Assembly: GCA_934370925.1 (NCBI GenBank)
Contig: CAKRNG010000036.1
Location: forward strand, 1-16,943
Direction of reading: 5' to 3'
Length of the DNA: 16,943 bases
Source: an uncultured Lacticaseibacillus sp.
Lineage (GTDB): Bacteria; Bacillota; Bacilli; Lactobacillales; Lactobacillaceae
Numbering within the stretch: the first letter of the stretch is position 1; each line of letters opens with the position of its first letter. The notes beneath the pieces were generated by a model. It ran no database searches. It saw only the letters and a program-made list of their open reading frames with translations, and was not told the origin of the DNA. Position numbers and translations under genes: made by a program. Shown one piece after another: positions 8,151 to 14,216 of the stretch.

Positions 8151-8196
8151 AAAGGCATCAGTTCCGGAGAAAATCACTCCGAAACTGATGCCTTTT
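8151..8196 (+). terminator. Terminator of the MFS gene (duplicated hairpin, first copy)
   Basis: AAAGGCATCAGTT (8151-8163) pairs with AACTGATGCCTTT (8183-8195), and CGGAG (8165-8169) pairs with CTCCG (8177-8181), with one mismatch between the two stems. It ends CCTTTTAAT. A near-identical hairpin lies at 9338-9382, and the sequence similarity continues into the following repeat element. Confidence 0.8.
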
Positions 8197-8312
8197 AATC
8201 TGCTGTTAATCGCATTCTGGGGCATAATGAATCATAAAGCGACGTGCCCGGTCAGAAGCTAGACTAGATAACAGTGCCCCACCACTGGAGACACGCCAAA
8301 ACCGAAGCCGAA
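8197..8312. repeat. Mosaic intergenic repeat, copy C
   Basis: Begins right after the hairpin with CTGTTAATCGCATTCTGGGG, the same lead-in as copy D. It has the inner pair TGGGGCA (8218-8224) and GTGCCCCA (8274-8281), then the tail CCACTGGAGACACG and CCGAAGCCGAA shared with copies A and D. The core between the ends (8225-8273) is short and unlike that of A or D. No coding potential was seen. Confidence 0.75.
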
Positions 8313-8323
8313 CTTTTCCACGC

Positions 8324-8339
8324 TTGAGTTACAACTCAA
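8324..8339. promoter_or_regulatory. 16-bp palindrome upstream of the HTH gene promoter
   Basis: TTGAGTTacAACTCAA, two perfect 7-bp half-sites around a 2-nt centre, ending 11 nt before the -35 box at 8351. It is a plausible operator for a dimeric regulator, possibly a different one from the protein that would bind the CAACGTTG boxes. Confidence 0.5.
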
Positions 8340-8350
8340 CTGCTGGTTGA

Positions 8351-8379
8351 TTGGCAATTACAGCAACGTTGGCTATGAT
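8351..8379 (+). promoter_or_regulatory. Strong promoter of the HTH repeat-protein gene
   Basis: TTGGCA (8351-8356), a 17-nt spacer and TATGAT (8374-8379) give a near-consensus housekeeping promoter about 39 nt before the start codon. A CAACGTTG palindrome ends inside the spacer just before the -10 box. Confidence 0.75.
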
Positions 8380-8401
8380 GAATGCAACGTTGAAGCAACG
8401 T
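8364..8401. promoter_or_regulatory. CAACGTTG operator boxes flanking the -10 element
   Basis: Two perfect palindromes CAACGTTG at 8364-8371 and 8385-8392, exactly 21 bp apart (two helical turns), and a half-box CAACGT at 8396-8401. They bracket the -10 element and the likely transcription start. This is the layout of a repressor operator, most simply for autoregulation by the HTH protein encoded next; binding is inferred. Confidence 0.6.
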
Positions 8402-8417
8402 CAAGGAGGAAAAATTC

Positions 8418-9254
8418 ATGATTCTATTTAATGCAGATCACATTGGCCAACAGATTGCGGCAGCCCGGCGCCGGAAGAACATGACGCAGAGTGCGCTTGC
8501 GGATGAACTTGGTGTGTCGTACCAGGCCGTCTCAAATTGGGAACGGCGCCAATCACTACCCGACATCGACAAGTATGCACAATTGTCAGAAACGTTGAAC
8601 ATTCCCTTAGAGGACTTAATCGGTTCGCGCGAGGGCGCCAAAACAATCACCACCATTACAGATACGGATACGCAGGCAAACATTGACGCAGAAACTTTAA
8701 CGCAGGGTGCCATCATCATGAGCCCTGATGACGTGGAGGCAAAGGTCACATCCGTTTCGCCAAAAATCAAAAACCTCATCAAACTGGCACCGTTCATCAG
8801 CCAAGCCACTTTGTTTGAGAAGGTCAGCGCACAGGCTACCAGCCCCGACTTCCCCACGTATCTCCACAAGCTCGCCCCATTCTTAACGAATGACGATTTG
8901 GAACGCCTCATCGCAACCGTTTCGCCAGATAACCCTGACCGCATCCGGATGCTGGGTAAACTGGCACCCTTCCGCGCAAAGACCCTCAACGATCAACTCG
9001 TGGACGATTTAGTTGATGCGGACGCAGACACAGGTGCCATCCGCCAATTCTTCCCATTTATTTCCGCCGAAAAAGCCGATACACTCTTCGCTAACGATGA
9101 AAACCGCTTCCTAACATCCCTAGCTCCGTTCGTTTCCGACACGGCACTCATCGAAAAGGTAAAAGAACTACAACGGGTCGAAGATTCCAAGCCCATCCGC
9201 AAACTCATGCCATTTCTGTCAGAAGAAACGTTACTGAACTTGTTTGATATCTAA
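8418..9254 (+). CDS. XRE-type HTH regulator with six C-terminal 'L-x-PF' repeats
   Basis: A 278-residue protein. Residues 8-66 are a Cro/CI-type helix-turn-helix (IGQQIAAARRRKNMTQSALADELGVSYQAVSNWERRQSLPDI). A threonine- and aspartate-rich linker follows (about 76-96). The rest is a helical repeat region with the motif K-L-A-P-F or close variants at P125, P154, P184, P213, P237 and P265, a period of about 28-30 residues (one gap of 24), each followed by a short acidic, leucine-rich helix. Only one lysine/arginine-rich DNA-binding face is obvious, in the HTH. The repeat region has no recognisable enzyme motif and may bind a partner or act as a sensor. AAGGAGG (8403-8409) precedes ATG 8418. It is bracketed by duplicated terminators and repeat elements C and D. 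Confidence 0.85.
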   Translation: MILFNADHIGQQIAAARRRKNMTQSALADELGVSYQAVSNWERRQSLPDIDKYAQLSETLNIPLEDLIGSREGAKTITTITDTDTQANIDAETLTQGAIIMSPDDVEAKVTSVSPKIKNLIKLAPFISQATLFEKVSAQATSPDFPTYLHKLAPFLTNDDLERLIATVSPDNPDRIRMLGKLAPFRAKTLNDQLVDDLVDADADTGAIRQFFPFISAEKADTLFANDENRFLTSLAPFVSDTALIEKVKELQRVEDSKPIRKLMPFLSEETLLNLFDI

Positions 9255-9304
9255 CTTTCAGTGGCAATTCACAGACAGAAGCGACGGCGCGGTACACTAG
9301 AAAT

Positions 9305-9546
9305 CGGTTTGGCCCCAACACACAAAACTACACACAAAAAGGCATCAGTTCCGGAGAAAACCACTCCGAAACTGATGCCTTTTAATTCTACTGTTAATCG
9401 CATTCTGGGGCACGAGGTGGAATAATTTATTCCCGAACTTGGACTGAATTATGGAGCCAGAAGTTCTTAGCGCTTTAGCAGTTAGAACTCTGGACATCGT
9501 TAGTGCCGTGCCCCACCACTAGAGACACCCCAAAACCGGAGCCGAA
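9305..9546. repeat. Mosaic intergenic repeat, copy D (longest)
   Basis: Includes CGGTTTGGCCCC (9305-9316, shared with copy B), the duplicated terminator (9338-9382) and the element proper: TGGGGCAC (9406-9413) to GTGCCCCA (9508-9515) and a tail to 9546. Compared with copy A (131-160), two blocks are extra: 19 nt (9428-9446) between two copies of AATT, and 46 nt (9459-9504) between two copies of GCC. The second block begins and ends with a loose inverted pair, CAGAAGTTCT and AGAACTCTGG. GGAATAA (9419-9425) and TTATTCC (9427-9433) form a further hairpin. No coding potential was seen in the whole 9255-9563 gap. Confidence 0.75.
9338..9382. terminator. Terminator of the HTH gene (duplicated hairpin, second copy)
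   Basis: AAAGGCATCAGTT (9338-9350) with AACTGATGCCTTT (9370-9382), and CGGAG (9352-9356) with CTCCG (9364-9368). It follows the HTH gene stop by 83 nt. AAAAA on the left and TTTT on the right make it usable from both strands, so it may also stop transcripts of the minus-strand GGDEF gene ending at 9564. Confidence 0.8.
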
Positions 9547-9563
9547 TTTCGCCGCGCAACAGC

Positions 9564-11417
9564 CTACACTCGATCGTCATTAGGAATGCTTGGGCGTCCG
9601 TAAAGGTACCCTTGTTGCCTGTAAACGCCGAAGCGGCTAAGCAGGTGCACCGCATCCCGCTTCGTTTCCACGCCAGACACGACGAGCAGGCAATCATTGT
9701 CCGTCGCCACATGCTGCCAAAAATCGAGGCGTGCGTCCATGTTCTCAACATCGCCCTTCCGCCGCAGATTCTGCATGCTGAACTTGAGCAAATCAAAGTA
9801 CTTCAGCAACGGTTGCACCGCCTCGTAGTGATTCTCGCTCCCCACGTTATCAATGGAAAGGCGCACCCCTGCATCATGATAAATGGCGCTAATCACGGGA
9901 AGCCGGCCAAGTTCCGGCACGCCCGTCACCTCAATGGTCATGATGAAATCCTGGTGTGAGCGCGTAAACTCAGCAATTGTGCGTGCCACCCGAAAATCAG
10001 TAAACTGACTCGGCAGGAGATTAATGCCCAAATGCCGACACTGTGAATGGGCAAGGACTTCATTGAACAACGCAATTTGCACATCAATATCAATGTCGAA
10101 CGTGTTCGGCAGCACCCACTGCGTCCCGTCATCACTACGCATCCGCAGCAACAACTCCTTCGCAATCAACGTCGTATTGCCGTCCGCCTTCACATCCACA
10201 ATGGGTTGGGCAAAGAAGCAATACCCCGCTTCAGACTGCTTCCCCGCAAACATCTCGCTTCGGCCTTCAATCGTGATGGCGTTACGACCCGCATGCTTGC
10301 TTTGGTACAGGAATTCATCCACACGTTTGTACACCGCGACCATCGTTCGGTCATCACTGCGCACGCCCGTCATCCCCATCGACAAGGTCACCTGCATCTC
10401 GGTTGATTCGTACATAAACGTTGCACGCCCAACATTGCGGCCACAATCCCGCACAATACGTGTCGCCTGCGTCACCGTCATGCCGGGGAACAGCATGACA
10501 AACTCTTCGCCCCCAACACGGTAGATATAATCCGTTTCAACATACTGTAACAGTGTTTTCCGCACCGTCTCGATGACCCCTGTGAGCACCACATCCCCGG
10601 CGAGGTGACCATACGTATCGTTGAACCGTTTGAAGTGGTCAATGTCGAACATCACCGCGGTGAGCGGTGTGCGTTCATCCTGCGCCTCATGCAAAAGGTT
10701 ACCCGCTTCACGTTCATACAGCGAGTACGACCGTGCCTGCGTGAGCGCATCGAAGTTAGCCTGCTCCGTCATGGCATCGCTCGTTGTCGCCAAGGTCCGC
10801 TGCGTTACCCAGTACCGGTACGCAATCCAGGACATCAACGTCAGCATGAGGACCCCTTTCACCCGCAGAATTGGGGTAATGGTCATTGCCCCCACTTGTG
10901 ACCCCAACCACGGCCAGTAACTCAACGCGAACGCACACCCCGCCACCGACATTGCACGTGCGGATGTGCGAATCTTTTGGTCGAAAACATAAACACCGGT
11001 CATCACGAGGGCGAGTGCCGCAACGGACACCCAGAACTGCCACCGATCATATTGTCCCAGTTGACTGAATATCACCGTTCCGTACAATGCAACACACCGC
11101 ACGAGGTACCCCAAAAAGCTCACTCGTTCATCCAGTAACAGGAAGAACAGCAAGAAGAGCCCCAGGTTATAGAACATCGTTGCGTTCCCGCGGACGGCCG
11201 TATACCCCATCACGTTCAGCAACACACCAAGACCAATTCCCAGCAACATGAGCCCGATACGCACCGTGTACTGCCAAACCGGATCATTCGCCGACTTCAC
11301 GAACGCCTGACGCCACCAGTGATAATACGTCGTTACAAACCCCATTGTGAAAAAAGAGATGATTGCGAACTGTGCGGGCCAATTTTGTAAAATCGACATG
11401 TAATCAATGCTATTCAC
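9564..11417 (-). CDS. Seven-TM diguanylate cyclase with eroded EAL domain (first paralogue)
   Basis: A 617-residue membrane signalling protein. Residues about 15-204 hold seven membrane segments, residues about 218-384 a GGDEF domain, and residues about 400-610 an EAL-like domain. The cyclase site looks active: FDIDHFKRFNDTYGH (D258, N266, D267) and GGEEF (302-306). The RxxD inhibitory site is absent (VETD in its place). In the EAL part, EAL reads ELL, the DDFG motif reads DNVG, and the conserved AEGVE reads VSGVE, so hydrolysis is unlikely; it may sense c-di-GMP. GTG 11417 is chosen as start because GAGGGGGAT lies just upstream (11432-11424) and the resulting N-terminus matches the paralogue's. 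Expected role: making c-di-GMP from GTP in response to a membrane-sensed signal. Confidence 0.88.
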   Translation of the reverse strand: MNSIDYMSILQNWPAQFAIISFFTMGFVTTYYHWWRQAFVKSANDPVWQYTVRIGLMLLGIGLGVLLNVMGYTAVRGNATMFYNLGLFLLFFLLLDERVSFLGYLVRCVALYGTVIFSQLGQYDRWQFWVSVAALALVMTGVYVFDQKIRTSARAMSVAGCAFALSYWPWLGSQVGAMTITPILRVKGVLMLTLMSWIAYRYWVTQRTLATTSDAMTEQANFDALTQARSYSLYEREAGNLLHEAQDERTPLTAVMFDIDHFKRFNDTYGHLAGDVVLTGVIETVRKTLLQYVETDYIYRVGGEEFVMLFPGMTVTQATRIVRDCGRNVGRATFMYESTEMQVTLSMGMTGVRSDDRTMVAVYKRVDEFLYQSKHAGRNAITIEGRSEMFAGKQSEAGYCFFAQPIVDVKADGNTTLIAKELLLRMRSDDGTQWVLPNTFDIDIDVQIALFNEVLAHSQCRHLGINLLPSQFTDFRVARTIAEFTRSHQDFIMTIEVTGVPELGRLPVISAIYHDAGVRLSIDNVGSENHYEAVQPLLKYFDLLKFSMQNLRRKGDVENMDARLDFWQHVATDNDCLLVVSGVETKRDAVHLLSRFGVYRQQGYLYGRPSIPNDDRV

Positions 11418-11464
11418 AACGCAATCCCCCTCGTATTCATTCAAAGTATGCAACAGTATCTCCC

Positions 11465-11470
11465 ATTATA
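11465..11470 (-). promoter_or_regulatory. -10 element upstream of the first GGDEF gene
   Basis: A perfect TATAAT on the minus strand (11470-11465), about 48 nt before the GTG start. No convincing -35 box was found at 16-18 nt upstream, so the promoter may need an activator. Confidence 0.45.
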
Positions 11471-11575
11471 AATCAATTTCACAAATAATCAGTAGCACTA
11501 TGATTACATTTTTTATGAGTCGCCGTGAATAGCCCCTTTTATAATCGCTGCACCACCTCCCATCAAAATCGGACT

Positions 11576-11615
11576 TTGGACCGAGTGGCAGTCGATACTA
11601 TGCAGTGTATAGTAT
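11576..11615 (+). promoter_or_regulatory. padR promoter with overlapping ATACTAT/ATAGTAT operator
   Basis: TTGGAC (11576-11581), a 17-nt spacer and TATGCA (11599-11604). A 7-bp inverted repeat, ATACTAT (11595-11601) and ATAGTAT (11609-11615) with a 7-nt centre, covers the -10 box and likely start site. PadR proteins often repress their own genes through such symmetrical sites. Confidence 0.55.
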
Positions 11616-11637
11616 AGGGTATCAAGGAGGCGACTTC

Positions 11638-11958
11638 GTGGACAGTCAACTTAAGAAGGGACTACTGGAATACAGTGTTCTCGCAACCCTCGTCAAAGCC
11701 GATTCGTATGGTTACCAGATTATCAAGGACAGCCCGCCCGTTCTGGCCCTCACGCAATCCACGCTTTACCCAATTTTGAAGCGCCTAAACGAAGGAAACC
11801 GGGTCACCACCTACACCCAGATTCATAATGGGCGTGAGCGTAAGTATTACCACCTAACCGAAGCGGGCCGCGCAAGTCTACAGCAATTCGTCGCTGATTG
11901 GCAGGATGTTGAGGCGGCATTTGAACCCATCAGGAGGAGTATTCATGAAGAAAAGTGA
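11638..11958 (+). CDS. PadR-family transcriptional regulator
   Basis: A 106-residue winged-helix regulator. The N-terminus LKKGLLEYSVLATLVKADSYGYQI (5-28) and the recognition part LTQSTLYPILKRLNEGNRV (39-57) are characteristic of PadR, as is the wing 'GRERKYYHLTEAGRASLQQF' (about 66-85). It is a short PadR of the subfamily-1 type, without the long C-terminal dimerisation domain. GTG 11638 is chosen because AAGGAGG (11624-11630) lies 7 nt before it; the in-frame ATG at 11605 lies inside the presumed operator. PadR genes of this type usually precede a DUF1700-like membrane protein gene, but here only a ten-codon ORF follows (11945-11977). Target genes are unknown; the gene itself is the likeliest target. 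Confidence 0.9.
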   Translation: MDSQLKKGLLEYSVLATLVKADSYGYQIIKDSPPVLALTQSTLYPILKRLNEGNRVTTYTQIHNGRERKYYHLTEAGRASLQQFVADWQDVEAAFEPIRRSIHEEK

Positions 11959-11977
11959 CTTCACGTATTCAGACTAA
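11945..11977 (+). pseudogene. Ten-codon ORF, possible remnant of the gene that normally follows padR
   Basis: ATG 11945 overlaps the end of padR (stop at 11956-11958), is preceded by AGGAGG (11932-11937) at good spacing, and encodes MKKSDFTYSD before a TAA. The translational coupling and strong ribosome binding site are what is normally seen for the membrane protein gene downstream of short PadR genes. The most likely reading is that the partner gene was deleted, leaving its first codons joined to the terminator of the neighbouring gene. A real leader peptide is the alternative. Confidence 0.5.
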
Positions 11978-11987
11978 TATTGAAAAA

Positions 11988-12037
11988 ACAGACGCCGCAG
12001 AAATCCCGATACTTTCGGAGATTTCTGCGGCGTCTGT
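11988..12037 (-). terminator. Terminator of the second GGDEF gene
   Basis: A perfect 18-bp stem (11988-12005 with 12020-12037), extended inside by CCGA (12006-12009) with TCGG (12015-12018). On the minus strand it is followed by a six-T run (TGTTTTTTC), so it ends the GGDEF transcript. The plus-strand side has no T run, but it is the first hairpin after padR. Confidence 0.88.
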
Positions 12038-12078
12038 TGATGTAATGGGCGTACATATAAATTAAAGGGACACAATCG

Positions 12079-13962
12079 CTAACTAATTCGTGGTAATTCA
12101 GGACGGTCGAAATAGTATCCCTGCAAATACCGCGCACCCAACGTCTTGATTGCATAGTCAGCATCGTCTTGGTTCTCAATGTCACTCACAATGATGTCGA
12201 TTTGGTACTTTTGTGTCCCTGCTTGCCACTGCGCAAGGACATCTTCTTGATTACCTGAATCAGCATAGACACCGCGCAGATAATCAATGCCGAACTTAAA
12301 CGTGTCGAAGTACGGGAAGAGGCGCTGGAAATTCTCAAACGCAACCAGCGCTTCCTCTTTCTCCAGCCCCAAGTGGATTCCCGCTTGCTGATAGGCGGGT
12401 GCAATCACCTTCAACTTCTCGACATCCAGATAATCAATTAACTCAACCCCCAGATATTCCAAGTTTGGTTGCGTGCGGACAAAATCACCTAACCGCGCGG
12501 GGGTCTTCGGATTCTCAAACTGCGCCTTCGTCAGGTTCAGCATAATCCGCGAGCACGGCGAAACGCGCATCACGTCCGCCACAAACTGTAGCTGATCCTG
12601 GAGTGGCACCTCAAAGTAGCGGGGGAAATGCCACCGGTCTGCGCCATACTCATAATGCGCCACCAGCACCTCATTGTTTGTTAGCACGGGTGGTTGCACC
12701 TTCGCGTCCATGACGTGCTGCGTGAAGAGCGTGGTGGACGCGAACACACGGGCTTCCTTCGTGACGTCCAGCGTCTCACCCATGATTGTGATGGTGTTCC
12801 GTCCGTTATGCTTACTCTGATACAAATTCATATCGGCGCGCGCATACAAATCGTCCACTGTCGCATCCGTTGCCTGCATATCCGCGACCCCAATGGAAAT
12901 CGTCGCAACGGCTTCTTGGTTGATTGTGCGGAAATGTCGGGAACTAACAGCCTGCAGACACGCAATCATCATGTCTTTTGCCTCATTCGCCGTCATATCG
13001 GACAGCACTATGTTGAATTCTTCCCCACCGGTTCGGTACAACTGCTGATCGCCTGGGTAACGACGCAAAACGGTCGCAAGCGTCGCCGCCACACCCGCAA
13101 GAATATCATCTCCCGCCAGATGTCCGTAGTAATCATTAATTTGTTTAAAGTGGTCAATATCAATCATGGCCATTGCGAGCGGTGTGCCATCCGCCTTGGC
13201 TTCCGTAAACTTTGTGGTCACATCATGCCGGTACGTCGTGTAACTCTTGGTGTTCGTCAACGTATCGAAATGTGCTTCCTGGGCATTCAGTTCGTTCACA
13301 ACGCGTTCGTGGTGGTCCGAGTGAATCATGTACGCCGTCACCACGGTCATCCCGATATACATCACCAAGGCCTGCAATGCAATCGTCGGTGTCATGTGCA
13401 ATCCCGCTGAGTAGGTGGGCAGCGTGGTCCAGAAAACAATCCCCACACTCGAGTAAATCAAAATGTGTGGCCAAATGCTGTATCGAATTTTATCCTGATA
13501 TACCCGCAGAATCACAACGGCAATCGCCAGCAAGACTAAGGATACATAGAACTTCGGTTGATCATAGTACCCTTGGTGGTGCATCAACCAAACTTCGATG
13601 ACCCCCAAGAGCCGCACAACGTACTCATAAATGGAACTACCTTCATCCAGAAGTGGCATCGTGAGTGCAAACAACCCCAGATTATGGAACATCAATCCCG
13701 TGGCGTTGGTAAATACCATCCACCCAATCATGTGCATCCCCATGCCCAGCACGATTGCCCCAACCAGCATGCCCAGCCGAATGGTAATTCCCATTGCCGG
13801 TCGTGTGGCATATTTTTCGTAAGCGGCGTGCCAAGCTTTTTGGTAGTACACGATGAAGCCAGTTGCAAACAAACACGTGACAATCATCTGCGCAACCCAC
13901 ATATACCAAGAAAGTGGCGTGGTCACACTGGTTGACTGTACAGTCCCCATATCCATATTCAT
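12079..13962 (-). CDS. Seven-TM diguanylate cyclase with eroded EAL domain (second paralogue)
   Basis: A 627-residue paralogue of the protein at 9564-11417 with the same plan: about seven membrane segments (22-212), GGDEF domain (about 230-394) and EAL-like domain (about 408-620). The cyclase motifs are intact: MIDIDHFKQINDYYGH (D268, N276, D277) and GGEEF (312-316). No RxxD inhibitory site is visible. The EAL part is more eroded than in the first paralogue: EAL reads EVL, DDFG reads EKEE (LGLEKEEAL), and AEGVE reads SDIEN, although NLTKAQF and LQGYYF remain. Phosphodiesterase activity is therefore unlikely. ATG 13962 is preceded by GGGGG about 9 nt upstream; ATG codons at positions 3 and 5 are alternatives. 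It probably makes c-di-GMP in response to a membrane or periplasm-side signal. Confidence 0.88.
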   Translation of the reverse strand: MNMDMGTVQSTSVTTPLSWYMWVAQMIVTCLFATGFIVYYQKAWHAAYEKYATRPAMGITIRLGMLVGAIVLGMGMHMIGWMVFTNATGLMFHNLGLFALTMPLLDEGSSIYEYVVRLLGVIEVWLMHHQGYYDQPKFYVSLVLLAIAVVILRVYQDKIRYSIWPHILIYSSVGIVFWTTLPTYSAGLHMTPTIALQALVMYIGMTVVTAYMIHSDHHERVVNELNAQEAHFDTLTNTKSYTTYRHDVTTKFTEAKADGTPLAMAMIDIDHFKQINDYYGHLAGDDILAGVAATLATVLRRYPGDQQLYRTGGEEFNIVLSDMTANEAKDMMIACLQAVSSRHFRTINQEAVATISIGVADMQATDATVDDLYARADMNLYQSKHNGRNTITIMGETLDVTKEARVFASTTLFTQHVMDAKVQPPVLTNNEVLVAHYEYGADRWHFPRYFEVPLQDQLQFVADVMRVSPCSRIMLNLTKAQFENPKTPARLGDFVRTQPNLEYLGVELIDYLDVEKLKVIAPAYQQAGIHLGLEKEEALVAFENFQRLFPYFDTFKFGIDYLRGVYADSGNQEDVLAQWQAGTQKYQIDIIVSDIENQDDADYAIKTLGARYLQGYYFDRPELPRIS

Positions 13963-14066
13963 TACGTAATGCCCCCATTACATTTACGATGTTTCTAATG
14001 TTATTCATTTTACACTATTTTGTCTAAAAATAAGCGTTGAAACCGAACATTCATAATTTTGAAATG

Positions 14067-14096
14067 TTGTTTTTTGTGACAACGATTTCTTATAAT
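14067..14096 (+). promoter_or_regulatory. Orphan plus-strand promoter before the 14125-14173 hairpin
   Basis: TTGTTT (14067-14072), an 18-nt spacer and a perfect TATAAT (14091-14096). No plus-strand gene follows until 15080. A transcript starting near 14103 would run straight into the hairpin ending at 14173, giving an RNA of about 70 nt. The region is AT-rich, so a chance match is possible. Confidence 0.4.
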
Positions 14097-14124
14097 GAAA
14101 ATAAATCATCAAATTAATCAATTA

Positions 14125-14173
14125 AAAAAGTCAATTCTTGCGGTCGCCATGTGCGCTTCTGAATTGACTTTTT
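14125..14173. terminator. Bidirectional terminator downstream of the EAL gene
   Basis: AAAAAGTCAATTC (14125-14137) pairs perfectly with GAATTGACTTTTT (14161-14173), with a small inner pair GCG (14140-14142) and CGC (14154-14156). It ends the minus-strand EAL gene, whose stop lies 44 nt away, and could end a short plus-strand transcript from 14103. Confidence 0.8.
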
Positions 14174-14216
14174 GGTATCATTTTTGCTTACGTAAACCCG
14201 CTTTTGGGTCATCCGG

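Noticed and set aside
11471..11500. TTGTGAAAT on the minus strand near 11486-11478, resembling a Rex redox operator
   Set aside because: Only one half-site is present; the second half TTCACAA is missing.
12694..13601. Plus-strand ORFs of 238 and 129 codons opposite the second GGDEF gene
   Set aside because: They lie antisense to a clearly conserved GGDEF domain and show histidine/arginine-rich shadow composition.
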